This document shows positions 26,991 through 35,791 of a DNA stretch of 64,000 bases, piece by piece. The first letter of the stretch is position 1. Each line of letters begins with the position of its first letter. This stretch comes from Xenophilus sp. AP218F (GTDB lineage: Bacteria; Pseudomonadota; Gammaproteobacteria; Burkholderiales; Chromobacteriaceae): the NCBI GenBank assembly GCA_002213445.1, contig NJIE01000028.1, positions 39,771-103,770 of the forward strand. Direction: 5' to 3'. Position numbers and translations under genes: made by a program. The notes under the pieces are model-generated. The model saw only the letters and a program-made list of their open reading frames with translations, had not been told where the DNA came from and searched no databases.

Positions 26991-28826
26991 ATGGCCGCTC
27001 TTTCCGCCGATACCCTGCTTGCCGCCCGGCTGTTGGCCGAGGGGGACCTCGCCGCCGCCTTGCCGGTGGCAAGGCGCGGCCTGGAGGCCGAGCCGGACAA
27101 CGCGCCGCTGTGGAATCTGCTGGGCGTGTGCGCGGCGCGGCTGGGGCAGGGCGAACTGGCCGGCCAGTGCTGGACGCAAGCCCTGGCCTGCGATCCGCTG
27201 CTGGCCGAGGCGCGCTACAACCAGGGTTGCCTCGCGCTGGAGCAGGGCCGGCCGGCCGACGCCGAGGCCGCCTTCCGCGCCGAGCTGGCCTTGCGTCCGG
27301 AACACGCCGCCAGCCTCGGCAATCTGGGCATCGCGCTGGAAAGGCAAGGGCAAGACGAAAACGCCGCGGACTGCTACCGGCAGGCGCTGGCGACGGACCC
27401 CGGCTGCGCCTGGGCCGGATTCAACCTAGGGCGTTTGCTTGGCCGCGCCGGGCGGAGGGAGGAGGCGCGCGACTATCTGCGCGGCTATTTGCAGGCCGAG
27501 CCTGACGACGCCGACGCCTTGCAGCTGCTGGGCCAGCTGCAGGCGGAGCTGGGCGAGGGGGAGGAGGCGGAGCGGCTGTTGCGCCGCGCCTTGCGGCTTG
27601 CCCCGACGCACGCCGCCGCGCTCAACAACCTGGGCCTGCTGCTGCACGGCCGGCGGCAATGGGCCGAGGCCGAAGCGCTGCTGCGCGCCGCCTGCGCGCA
27701 AGCGCCCGAGGGGGTGCTGCCCAATCTGGCGGCCTTGCTGTCCGCCACCTCGCGCTCGGCCGAGGCGGAGGCCTTGCTGCGCCCGCTGCTGAGCCAGCGG
27801 CCGGACGACCCGGAATGGCTCAATCTGCTGGGCGTGCTGCTGCAAGACCAGGGGCGGCTGGCGGAGGCCGAGGCCTGCTGGCGGCGGGGCCTGGCGCAAG
27901 CGCCGGCCCATCGCCGGCTGCGGCAGAATCTCGGCTATCAGCAATTGGCGCGCGGCGACTGGCAGGCCGGCTGGGAAAACCACGAAGCCAGGCTGGCGTC
28001 CGGCCATTACCCGCGGCCGGCCTCGCCGCGCTGGCAGGGCGAGTCGCTGGCCGGCAAGCATCTGCTGCTGATTTTCGAACAGGGTTACGGCGACGCCATC
28101 CAGTTTTTCCGTTACCTGCCCATGCTTCTGGCGCGCGGCCCGGCGCGCGTCACCGCGTTGTGCCGCCAGCCTTTGCTGGATTTGTTCGCCGCGCAGGGAC
28201 TGGCGGTGGCGTGGCGGCCCCTGAGCGCGAGGCCCGATTTTCCGCCGCACGATTGCCACGCGTTTTCCATGAGCTTGCCCTTGCGGCTGCAGCCGCGGCC
28301 GACGGCGTCGTCGGCCTATCTGCGCGTCCCGCCGGCGGCGCAGGCGCGCTGGCGCGAGCGGCTGGCCGTGGAGCGGCCGCGGGTGGGGCTGGTGTGGCGC
28401 GGCCGCGCGGCGCACCCTTTCGACCACTGCCGCTCCTTGCCGGGGCCGGCGGCGTTGGCGCCCTGGCTGCGGCAAGACGGCGTCCGCTTTCTGGCCTTGC
28501 AGCCGGAGCCGACCGAGGAGGAGCAGGCGTGGGCCGGCGCGCAGGGCCTGGCCGAGTGGGGCTCGCAGCTGGACGACTTCGCCGACGCCGCGGCGTTGCT
28601 GGCGCAACTGGACGGTTTGATCGCCGTGGATACGGCGATGGCGCATCTGGCCGGCGCGCTGGGGCTGCCCTGTTTATTGCTGCTGGCGGCCGAGCACGCC
28701 GACTGGCGCTGGGGGATGGAGGGCGAGACGACGCCGTGGTACCCGTCGCTGCGCTTGCTTCGGCAGCGACGCGGCGAATCCTGGGAAGACGCGATTCGCC
28801 GCGCGCCGGGCTGGCAGGGCGTTTGA
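26991..28826 (+). CDS. TPR protein with GT9-like C-terminal domain
   Basis: A 611-residue protein. Residues about 5-325 are roughly nine tetratricopeptide repeats (patterns such as LLGVCAARLGQGELA and NNLGLLLHGRRQWAEAEALL). Residues about 330-610 form a glycosyltransferase-like domain with LLIFEQGYGDAIQFFRYLP, GLVWRGRAAHPFDHCRSLP and a final IAVDTAMAHLAGALGLPC block. That block resembles the donor-site end of heptosyltransferase (GT9) and O-GlcNAc-transferase-like proteins. It may glycosylate a surface or flagellar/pilus protein. The acceptor cannot be deduced, and binding without catalysis is possible. There is no signal peptide. The ATG at 26991 gives a TPR from the start. Confidence 0.75.
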   Translation: MAALSADTLLAARLLAEGDLAAALPVARRGLEAEPDNAPLWNLLGVCAARLGQGELAGQCWTQALACDPLLAEARYNQGCLALEQGRPADAEAAFRAELALRPEHAASLGNLGIALERQGQDENAADCYRQALATDPGCAWAGFNLGRLLGRAGRREEARDYLRGYLQAEPDDADALQLLGQLQAELGEGEEAERLLRRALRLAPTHAAALNNLGLLLHGRRQWAEAEALLRAACAQAPEGVLPNLAALLSATSRSAEAEALLRPLLSQRPDDPEWLNLLGVLLQDQGRLAEAEACWRRGLAQAPAHRRLRQNLGYQQLARGDWQAGWENHEARLASGHYPRPASPRWQGESLAGKHLLLIFEQGYGDAIQFFRYLPMLLARGPARVTALCRQPLLDLFAAQGLAVAWRPLSARPDFPPHDCHAFSMSLPLRLQPRPTASSAYLRVPPAAQARWRERLAVERPRVGLVWRGRAAHPFDHCRSLPGPAALAPWLRQDGVRFLALQPEPTEEEQAWAGAQGLAEWGSQLDDFADAAALLAQLDGLIAVDTAMAHLAGALGLPCLLLLAAEHADWRWGMEGETTPWYPSLRLLRQRRGESWEDAIRRAPGWQGV

Positions 28827-28837
28827 GAGGCGAGAGG

Positions 28838-30220
28838 CTACAGCCACTTGCCGGGATTCATCAGCCCGTCCGGGTCCAGCGTCCGCTTGATGCCGCGCAT
28901 CAGTTCCAGCGCCAGCGGGTCCTTGTAGCGCGCCAGCCAGTCCTTTTTCAGCTGTCCGACGCCGTGTTCGGCCGCCAGCGTGCCGCCCAGGCGGTAGACG
29001 TGATCGTAGACGATGGCGTTGACCGCCGCTTCGTCGTCGAACAGGTCGAGGTTGCCGGGGCGGGTGAAGCTGACGTTGTAGTGCAGATTGCCGTCGCCGG
29101 CGTGGCCGAAGGCGACGATGCGCACGCCGGGGAAGCGCGCCGCCAGCGCCGCGCCGCAGTCGCGCACCAATTGCGGCAGCGCCGAGGTGGGCACGGCGAT
29201 GTCGTGCTTGATGCTGGGGCCGTCCAGGCGCTGGCTTTCGGAAATTTCCTCGCGCAGCGTCCACAGCTTGCGCCGCTCGCTTTCGCTTTGCGCCGCCACG
29301 CCGTCCAGCATGTCCTGTTCCGCCAGCCACGCCACCAGGCTGTCGTTGAGCGCGGCCGCGTCGCCGCCGTCGGACAGCTCGATCAGGACCAGCCACGGCG
29401 CGGCGAAGGGCGCGAGGCCGGGATGATGGCGCGCCAGCACCGCCTGGCAGTTGGCGTCGATCAGCTCGAAGGCGGTGAGGCGGTCGCCAAAGCGGGCGCG
29501 CAGGCCGTTGAGCCAGCGGATGGCGCATTCGATATCGGCCACGCCTGCCATGGCGGTGGCGTGGGCGCTGGGTAGCGGGAACAGCTTGAGCGTGGCGGCG
29601 GTGATCAGGCCCAACTGGCCTTCCGCGCCGATGAACAGCTGTTTCAGGTCCAGCCCGGTAGTGTCCTTGCGCAGGCCTTGCAGCTGATCCAGCACCCGTC
29701 CGTCGGGCAGCACCACCTCCAGCCCCAGCGTCAGCTCGCGCATGGTGCCGTAGCGCAGCACCGCCACGCCGCCGGCGTTGGTGGACAGGTTACCGCCGAT
29801 CTGGCAGCTGCCCTGCGAAGCCAGGGCCAGCGGAAACAGCCGCCCGGCTTGTTCCGCCGCCTGTTGCGCCTCTTGCAGGGTGACGCCGGCTTCGACGGTG
29901 AGCGTGTTGTTGTCGGTATCGATGTCGCGGATGGCGCGCAGCCGGCGCAGGCCGACCACCAGCTGACGGCCGGAGGCGTCCGGCGTGGCCGCGCCGCAGG
30001 TGGAAGTATTGCCGCCCTGCGGCACGATGGCCACCTGCTGCGCGCGGCACAGCTGGACGATGGCCGCGGCCTCGGCGCTGCTGCCCGGCAGCGCCACCGC
30101 CAGCGGCGCGCCCTGGTAGCGGCGACGCCAGTCCAGCGCGTAGGGCGCGGTGTCGGTTGCGCTGGTCAGGACGTGTTGCGGGCCGACGATGGCGGCCAGC
30201 TGCTGCAGGAAGTCATTCAT
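28838..30220 (-). CDS. FAD-linked D-2-hydroxyacid dehydrogenase family protein
   Basis: A 460-residue flavoprotein of the FAD-binding type 4 (GlcD/D-lactate dehydrogenase/D-2-hydroxyglutarate dehydrogenase) family. The PP-loop FAD-binding region has VPQGGNTSTCGAATP near residue 68 and GSCQIGGNLSTNAGG near 137. The C-terminal catalytic domain has the metal-binding GHAGDGNLHYN and EHGVGQLKKDWL motifs. It oxidises a D-2-hydroxyacid and passes electrons to a quinone or flavoprotein. It is the last gene of a tightly packed five-gene operon with a carboxylate symporter, GST and cupin, which suggests the substrate is an imported carboxylate. The precise substrate is unknown. Confidence 0.85.
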   Translation of the reverse strand: MNDFLQQLAAIVGPQHVLTSATDTAPYALDWRRRYQGAPLAVALPGSSAEAAAIVQLCRAQQVAIVPQGGNTSTCGAATPDASGRQLVVGLRRLRAIRDIDTDNNTLTVEAGVTLQEAQQAAEQAGRLFPLALASQGSCQIGGNLSTNAGGVAVLRYGTMRELTLGLEVVLPDGRVLDQLQGLRKDTTGLDLKQLFIGAEGQLGLITAATLKLFPLPSAHATAMAGVADIECAIRWLNGLRARFGDRLTAFELIDANCQAVLARHHPGLAPFAAPWLVLIELSDGGDAAALNDSLVAWLAEQDMLDGVAAQSESERRKLWTLREEISESQRLDGPSIKHDIAVPTSALPQLVRDCGAALAARFPGVRIVAFGHAGDGNLHYNVSFTRPGNLDLFDDEAAVNAIVYDHVYRLGGTLAAEHGVGQLKKDWLARYKDPLALELMRGIKRTLDPDGLMNPGKWL

Positions 30221-30223
30221 GGT

Positions 30224-30736
30224 TCAGAACGGGCCGTTGCTGTCGCGCAGCGCGTCGGGCAGACCGTCGTGGCCGCCCAGGACGCGCTCGGGCACATCGT
30301 CCCAGTGCAGCGGGCCGAGGAAGCGGTTGCGCTCGGGGTGCAGCGCGTAATGGATGCGGTTGTCCTCCCGATCGACATCGCCCACGCACAGCAGGCGCAC
30401 GATCCGGTCGGTGTTGTTGATGAAGGCGTGGGCGAGGCCGTCGCCGGCTTTGAAGCCGACCGAGTCGCCCGGTTGCAGCCGGTGCAGGACGCCGTCCAGC
30501 CAGACGTCCGGTGTGCCTTCCAGCACGTGGACGAATTCGTCCTCGGTTTTTTCGGCGTGCGGCCAACTGGTGCGGCGGCCCGGTTCCAGCACCTCGTGAT
30601 GGATGCCGAGGCGGGCGAAGCCGTAATGCTTGCCCAGCGCGTTGCCGCGCGACAGCGGCTCCTGGCTGCCGGAGTAATAGCGGGGTTCGCTGTCTTGCAG
30701 TTCGCTCCAGTGTTTGATGCAGTCGGGACGGCTCAT
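30224..30736 (-). CDS. Cupin-domain protein
   Basis: A 170-residue cytosolic protein with a single cupin barrel. The first motif is around RTSWPHAEKTEDEFVHVLEG, giving H and E metal ligands, and the second is GDSVGFKAGDGLAHAFIN. It resembles cupins annotated only generally. The ATG at 30736 follows AGGAG by about five bases, and its stop is three bases from the start of the FAD dehydrogenase gene, so both are co-translated. An enzymatic role (isomerase or dioxygenase) or a sensing role in the operon is possible. Confidence 0.8.
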   Translation of the reverse strand: MSRPDCIKHWSELQDSEPRYYSGSQEPLSRGNALGKHYGFARLGIHHEVLEPGRRTSWPHAEKTEDEFVHVLEGTPDVWLDGVLHRLQPGDSVGFKAGDGLAHAFINNTDRIVRLLCVGDVDREDNRIHYALHPERNRFLGPLHWDDVPERVLGGHDGLPDALRDSNGPF

Positions 30737-30759
30737 CGCGGCTCCTCGGATGGTGGGGG

Positions 30760-31389
30760 TTAGTCGGGGATGTCCGCCGCCATCAGCGCGTCCGGGTGTT
30801 GCCAGCCCGGCTGGGCGGCGATGCGGGCGAGCCAGGCGCGGATGTTCGGCCAGTCGGCGATGTCGAGGCCGGCGTCGGACAGCCACCACAGGCAGGCGGA
30901 CAGGGAAATGTCGGCGATGCTGACCTGATCGCCGGCCAGATAGCGGCGCTCGGCCAGTTCGGCTTCCAGCACCGCCAAGTCGTCGCGCAGCCGCGCTTCC
31001 AGCCAGGCTTCCACTTCCGCGCCTTTGGACTGGAATCCGCGCGAAGCCCGCAGGTTGGGCAGGGACATGCCGATGCGGTTGCTCTCCCAGCACAGCCATT
31101 CGCGCACGCGCTGGCGTTCGCCCAGCGCGCCGGCCAGCACGCCGTAGCTGTCGGCCAGCCACTGCAGGATGGCGTTGGACTGGCACAGCGGGGTGTCGTC
31201 CACCACCAGCACCGGCACTTCGCCGAAGCGGCTGGCGGCGCGGAAGTCTTCCGGACGCGCCTCGCGCGGCAGGGCGAGGTCGATATGGGCGTAGTCGTGG
31301 GAAATGTCGGCCAGCATCAGCGCCAGCCGCACCTTGTAGCTATGGCCGGAGTAGCGGTTGCCGTACAGGGTGATGTTGCTCATGGTCAT
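30760..31389 (-). CDS. Glutathione S-transferase family protein
   Basis: A 209-residue GST. The N-terminal thioredoxin-like domain begins NITLYGNRYSGHSYKVRLAL, with the SGHS segment where the catalytic Ser/Cys lies. The cis-proline motif is GEVPVLVVDD, followed by CQSNAILQWLA for glutathione binding. The C-terminal all-helical domain carries LAGDQVSIADI. Its start overlaps the stop of the symporter gene by ATGA. An ATG six bases downstream is the alternative start. Its place in a carboxylate uptake/dehydrogenase operon points to catabolism of a substrate needing glutathione, which is inference. Confidence 0.88.
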   Translation of the reverse strand: MTMSNITLYGNRYSGHSYKVRLALMLADISHDYAHIDLALPREARPEDFRAASRFGEVPVLVVDDTPLCQSNAILQWLADSYGVLAGALGERQRVREWLCWESNRIGMSLPNLRASRGFQSKGAEVEAWLEARLRDDLAVLEAELAERRYLAGDQVSIADISLSACLWWLSDAGLDIADWPNIRAWLARIAAQPGWQHPDALMAADIPD

Positions 31390-32870
31390 GCTTTCTGGGG
31401 CAGAGGGTTGTCATCATAGCGCGAGCCCAGCCAGGCGGCGACAAAGGCCAGCGGCACCGAGAACAGCGCCGGGTTGGCATAGGGGAACAGCGGCGCCGCG
31501 TGGCCAAGCACGCCCACCCATACCGCCGGGCCGGCCGCGATCAGCAAGATGGCGCTGCCCATGCCGGCGCAGCCTCCCCACAGCGCGCCGCGGGCGGTGA
31601 AGCCGCGCCAGTTGAGCGCCAGCAGCAGCAGGGGGAAGTTGGCCGACGCGGCGATGGCGAAGGCCAGCCCCATCATGAAGGCGATATTGAGATTCTGGAA
31701 CAGCGTGGACAGCAACAGCGCGGCGGCGCCCAGCGCCAGCGTCGCCCAGCGCGACACCGCCAGCTCCTGGCGCTCGCTGGCCTGGCCGCGGCGCAGCCAG
31801 CAGGCGTAGATGTCGTGGCTGATGGCGCTGGCCCCGGCCATGGCCAGGCCGGCGACGACGGCGAGGATGGTGGCGAAGGCCACCGCCGCCACCAGGCCTT
31901 GGCCGATGGGGCCGCCAAGCAGGCCGGCCAGGTGGATGGCCGCCATATTGCCGCCGCCCAGCAGCTTGCCGTCCGGAGCGTGAAAACGGACGTCCGGGCC
32001 GATCAGCGCCGCCGCGCCGTAGCCGATGACGATGTTGAGCGCGAAGAAGGCGGCCACCAGCACGGTGGCCAGCGAGACCGAACGCCGGGCGGCGCGGGCG
32101 TCGCCGACGGTGAAAAAGCGCATCAGCACATGCGGCAGGCCCAGCAGGCCGAGGCTCAGCCCCACGCCCAGCGACAGGACTTCCACCGGGCTGGACAGCG
32201 CCGGGCTGGGCAGGAAGGCGGCCTCGCCCTTGAGCGCGGCCACGGCGTCGAACAGCGCCGCCGGGCTGCCGCCGAAGCGCAGCAGCACGCCGCCGGCCAG
32301 CAGCAGCGCGCAACCGAACAGCAAGGCCGCCTTGCTCATCTGCACCCAGGTGGTGGCCAGCATGCCGCCCAGGCTGACGTAGGCCACCATCAGCGCGCCC
32401 ACCAGCGACACCGCGGCCAGATAGGGCAGGCCGAACAGCAGTTCGATCAGCTTGCCCGCGCCCACCATCTGCACGATCAGGTAGAACAGCGTCACGGTCA
32501 GCGAACTGGCCACGCTCAGCAGCCGCACCCGGTCGTCGTCGAAGCGCTGGGTGAGGATGCCGGCCACGGTGTAGCGGCCGCGTTCGCGCAGCTTTTCGGC
32601 CAGCAGCAGGAGCAGCAGCGGCCAGCCGGCCAGGGTGCCGACGGCGTAGGCCAGCGAATCGTAGCCCTGGCTCAGATACATGCCGGCCGCGCCCAGGAAG
32701 GCGGCGGCGGACAGGTAATCGCCGGCCAGCGCCAGCGCGTTCTGCCAGGCGGGAATATGGCCGCCGGCGATGTAAAAGTCGCGGGCGGTGGCGGTGCGCG
32801 GCGCGGCCAGCCGGGTGATGGCCAGGGTCAGCGCCGCGAACAGGATGAAAAACAGCGTAGCGGGGGTCAT
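31386..32870 (-). CDS. Sodium:solute symporter, acetate permease (ActP) type
   Basis: A 494-residue inner-membrane protein with about thirteen helices of the SSS family, ActP/monocarboxylate branch (ARDFYIAGGHIPAWQNALALAGDYLSAAAFLG near residue 30). It is preceded by a DUF485 gene with ATGA overlap, the standard yjcH-actP order. ActP moves acetate and small monocarboxylates with sodium. The ATG at 32870 follows GGAGCAACC. The downstream overlap with the GST gene is unlike acetate operons, so the cargo may be another short carboxylate. Confidence 0.87.
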   Translation of the reverse strand: MTPATLFFILFAALTLAITRLAAPRTATARDFYIAGGHIPAWQNALALAGDYLSAAAFLGAAGMYLSQGYDSLAYAVGTLAGWPLLLLLLAEKLRERGRYTVAGILTQRFDDDRVRLLSVASSLTVTLFYLIVQMVGAGKLIELLFGLPYLAAVSLVGALMVAYVSLGGMLATTWVQMSKAALLFGCALLLAGGVLLRFGGSPAALFDAVAALKGEAAFLPSPALSSPVEVLSLGVGLSLGLLGLPHVLMRFFTVGDARAARRSVSLATVLVAAFFALNIVIGYGAAALIGPDVRFHAPDGKLLGGGNMAAIHLAGLLGGPIGQGLVAAVAFATILAVVAGLAMAGASAISHDIYACWLRRGQASERQELAVSRWATLALGAAALLLSTLFQNLNIAFMMGLAFAIAASANFPLLLLALNWRGFTARGALWGGCAGMGSAILLIAAGPAVWVGVLGHAAPLFPYANPALFSVPLAFVAAWLGSRYDDNPLPQKA

Positions 32871-33079
32871 GGTTGCTCCGGCTCGCGGCCTTGTTCGGCG
32901 TAAAGCAGGGTGATCAGACAAAACAGCGCCAACAGCGCCAGCGCCAGCGCGATGGACAGGGGGATGCCGAACAGCCGGCCGGCGAAGGCCTGCGGAAAGC
33001 AGGCCAGCGCCAGGTAGTACAGCAGGCAGGCGGCCATGGTGAGGATGGCCAGCGCCGGGCGGGATAAACGTGGGGTCAT
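32867..33079 (-). CDS. Short DUF485 membrane protein
   Basis: A 70-residue protein with two transmembrane helices (about residues 8-27 and 38-60). It lies directly before and overlapping the ActP-type symporter, as YjcH (DUF485) does. It is shorter than the usual 100-odd residues and lacks the N-terminal part with the conserved arginine-rich segment, so it is a minimal version. The start is poorly marked. It opens the five-gene operon. Confidence 0.65.
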   Translation of the reverse strand: MTPRLSRPALAILTMAACLLYYLALACFPQAFAGRLFGIPLSIALALALLALFCLITLLYAEQGREPEQP

Positions 33080-33135
33080 GCGGCAGCCTGATCTAGAGCA
33101 AAACCTCGAGTGTACCGCATCCGCCGGCGGGCGAT

Positions 33136-33588
33136 TCAGCCGGCGGCATTATCACCGCGCCATTCCATCACCCAGCGCGTCTCGCCGGGGCCGAAATAAT
33201 CGTCCTCGCCGCCGACGACGACGAAGCCCAGCTGCCGGTAGAGCGCGGCGGCGGGGTTGCTCGGGTCCACCGTCAGCAGGATGCGTTCGGCGCGGGGCGC
33301 TTGCCGCGCCAGCAGGTGCTCCAGCAGCCGGCGGCCCATGCCGCAGCCGCGGCAGTGCGGCAGCAGGGCCAGCGACAGCACCCATACTTCGCCCGGCCGC
33401 TCGCTGGGCGCGGCGATCGCGTAGCCGGCCGGCGCGCCGGTTTCGTCCTCGATCAGCCAGAAGCCGTCCCGCCAAAGATCGAAAGCCTGGCGGAAGAAAA
33501 AGTCGGGGTAGACGTGGCTGCCGAACACGCTCTGCTCTATGCCGAAGATAGCGGCCAGATCGGTCAATTGCGGCTGGCGTAGAGTCAT
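33136..33588 (-). CDS. GNAT-family N-acetyltransferase
   Basis: A 150-residue acetyltransferase of the RimI-like GNAT fold. The acetyl-CoA-binding motif A is LALLPHCRGCGMGRRLLEHLL (Q/R-x-x-G-x-G/A region). The N-terminal part includes LRQPQLTDLAAIFGIEQSVF and the C-terminal part ALYRQLGFVVVGGEDDYF. Such sequences acetylate the N-terminus of a ribosomal protein or other amines. ATG 33588 is chosen since AAGGA lies nine bases upstream; an in-frame ATG at 33597 is also possible. The gene is convergent with nothing and divergent from the phospholipase gene. Confidence 0.83.
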   Translation of the reverse strand: MTLRQPQLTDLAAIFGIEQSVFGSHVYPDFFFRQAFDLWRDGFWLIEDETGAPAGYAIAAPSERPGEVWVLSLALLPHCRGCGMGRRLLEHLLARQAPRAERILLTVDPSNPAAALYRQLGFVVVGGEDDYFGPGETRWVMEWRGDNAAG

Positions 33589-33665
33589 CAGGGGCATTCC
33601 TTGCTGAAAAAGCGGGCAGCTTAATGCAAGCGCGGCCGGCAGGGAAGCGCGGGCGTTTCGCGCGC

Positions 33666-33687
33666 CGTTCATGAAAACATCATTTTG
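33666..33687 (+). promoter_or_regulatory. Weak Pho-box-like repeat before the phospholipase C gene
   Basis: CGTTCAT, GAAA, ACATCAT, TTTG has 11-base periodicity and A/T-rich spacers like a Pho box, but the halves match the consensus only 5 and 4 of 7. It is listed because phospholipase C genes are often PhoB-controlled. Confidence 0.2.
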
Positions 33688-33778
33688 CGGCCGCACACTG
33701 GCGCGGGGCGCATCGCGGCGCGCGCCTCCGGATGGAGCAAACGACAAGACGATTCAAGATCATGGAGCCAGAAACCTT

Positions 33779-35752
33779 ATGAGCAAGCTCTCGCGACGCG
33801 GTTTTCTCAAGCTGTCGGCGGCCAGCGCCGCCGCCACCGCCCTGCCGCCCGGCCTCGCCGCCGCGATGGCGGTCAAGCCCGCCGGCCGTTCCCTGTCCGC
33901 GGTCAAGCACGTGGTGGTGTTCATGCAGGAAAACCGCTCGTTCGACCATTACTTCGGCGCCTTGCGCGGCGTGCGCGGCTTCGGCGATCGCAGCGCCTTG
34001 CAGCTGCGCAACGGCAACAGCGTCTTCCAGCAGCCCAATCTGCTGCTGCCGGCCGAGTGGCCGTTCCACCTGGATACCCGCACCACCAGCGCGCAGTTCC
34101 TGACCGACCTCGACCACTCCTGGATCGGCACCCACGCGGCCTGGAATCTAGGCAAGTACGACGGCTGGGTGCCGGCCAAGGGCAAGCTGACCATGGGTTA
34201 TTTCCAGCGCGCCGACATTCCCTACCACTACGCGCTGGCCGACGCCTTCACCATCTGCGACCAGTACTTCTGCTCGCAGCAGGGGCCGACCAATCCCAAC
34301 CGGCTGTATCTGTGGAGCGGCACCGTCAACCCGCAGGGCGGCCAGGGCGGCCCGGTGACCGACAACAGCGAGCTGGGCTACAGCTGGACCACCTATCCGG
34401 AGCGGTTGCAGGCCGCCGGCGTCAGCTGGAAGGTGTACCAGGTGGCGGGCGACAACTTCGACGACAACGCCCTGGCCTGGTTCAACCAGTACCGCAAGGC
34501 CAAGCCGGGCGATCCGCTGTACGAGCGCGGCATGCGTGGCGTGCCGAGGAAGAGCGGCGACTCGGTCGCCGACCTAGCCGCCGCCATCCGCGACGACGCG
34601 CTCAACGGCGCGCTGCCGCAGGTGTCGTGGATCGTCGCGCCGCAGAACTATTCCGAACACCCCAGCGCGCCGCCGGCCGCCGGCGCCTTCATCATCGATC
34701 AGGTGCTGCAGGCGCTGACCGCCAATCCGGAAGTGTGGGCCTCCACGGTGCTGCTGCTCAACTACGACGAAAACGACGGTCTGTTCGACCACGTCGCTCC
34801 GCCGGTGCCCCCCGCCGGCACCCGCGATGAATACATCGCCGGCCTGCCCATCGGCCTGGGGCCGCGCGTGCCGCTATTGGCGATGTCGCCGTGGAGCCGC
34901 GGCGGCTATGTCTGCTCGCAGGTGTTCGATCACACCTCGGTGCTGCGCTTCCTGGAAACCTGGACCGGGGTGCAGGAGCCGAATATCTCGTCCTGGCGAC
35001 GCCAGCTGTGCGGCGATCTGACTTCGGCCTTCGATTTCGGCAGCAGCAACGTCAGCGTGCCGGCGCTGCCCAACGCCGGCGCGCTGCTTGGCCAGGCGCT
35101 GCAAAGCAAGAGCTGGCCGGCCCCGATCCCGCCGGCCACCGGACAGTTGCCGGCGCAGGAGCCGGGCCGCCGCCTGGCGCGGCCCTTGCCCTACCAGAAC
35201 AACGCCTACGCCAGCACCGACGCGGCGGGCGGCGTCGTCTGGATCCACATGCAGAACCAGGGCAGCCAGTCCAGCCATTACGCCATCCACGCCAACAACT
35301 ACCGCATCGACGGGCCGTGGCAGTACGACGTGGCGGCGGGCGCGGAGAGCAAGGACTTCTTCCACGTCCAGACTTACGGCGGCGGCTGGTACGACCTGAC
35401 GCTGTACGGCCCGAACGGTTTTCTGCGCCGCTTCAAGGGTTATATCCACGGCGCGGGCGGGCAACTGGAGGCGGTGTCCGGCGTCGGCGTGGCGCAGGGC
35501 GTGCCGCAATTGAGCGTGAGCTTCGTCAACCAGAGCGCGGCCAGCGTGAGCTTCAGCGTCAGCGGCAACGGCTACGGCGGCAGCGGCGCGCAGACCATCG
35601 TCGTGCCGGCGCGCGGCAGCGTGGTCCAGAGCTGGAATCTGGCGGCGCAGTACGGCTGGTACGACTTCACCGTCAGCTGTGCCGCCGACGCCAACTTCCT
35701 GCGCCGCATGGTCGGCCACGTCGAGTACGGCCAGGTCAGCGTCAGCGGTTGA
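33779..35752 (+). CDS. Phosphocholine-specific-type phospholipase C (Tat-exported)
   Basis: A 657-residue enzyme of the bacterial phospholipase C/acid phosphatase superfamily (PlcN/PlcH type). The signal contains the twin-arginine motif SRRGFLKLS at residues 5-13. The catalytic core begins VKHVVVFMQENRSFDHYFG, with the metal ligands of the family. Further core motifs include YDENDGLFDHVAPP. Two C-terminal DUF756 beta domains follow (about 480-575 and 580-657). It hydrolyses phospholipids such as phosphatidylcholine outside the cytoplasm, supplying phosphate and possibly acting in virulence. ATG 33779 gives a proper Tat signal. It is shorter than haemolytic PlcH. No chaperone gene (PlcR) is next to it. 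Confidence 0.92.
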   Translation: MSKLSRRGFLKLSAASAAATALPPGLAAAMAVKPAGRSLSAVKHVVVFMQENRSFDHYFGALRGVRGFGDRSALQLRNGNSVFQQPNLLLPAEWPFHLDTRTTSAQFLTDLDHSWIGTHAAWNLGKYDGWVPAKGKLTMGYFQRADIPYHYALADAFTICDQYFCSQQGPTNPNRLYLWSGTVNPQGGQGGPVTDNSELGYSWTTYPERLQAAGVSWKVYQVAGDNFDDNALAWFNQYRKAKPGDPLYERGMRGVPRKSGDSVADLAAAIRDDALNGALPQVSWIVAPQNYSEHPSAPPAAGAFIIDQVLQALTANPEVWASTVLLLNYDENDGLFDHVAPPVPPAGTRDEYIAGLPIGLGPRVPLLAMSPWSRGGYVCSQVFDHTSVLRFLETWTGVQEPNISSWRRQLCGDLTSAFDFGSSNVSVPALPNAGALLGQALQSKSWPAPIPPATGQLPAQEPGRRLARPLPYQNNAYASTDAAGGVVWIHMQNQGSQSSHYAIHANNYRIDGPWQYDVAAGAESKDFFHVQTYGGGWYDLTLYGPNGFLRRFKGYIHGAGGQLEAVSGVGVAQGVPQLSVSFVNQSAASVSFSVSGNGYGGSGAQTIVVPARGSVVQSWNLAAQYGWYDFTVSCAADANFLRRMVGHVEYGQVSVSG

Positions 35753-35791
35753 GGCGCGGGCGGTGCTCGCCGCCGCCCCTCTCCATCGCCC

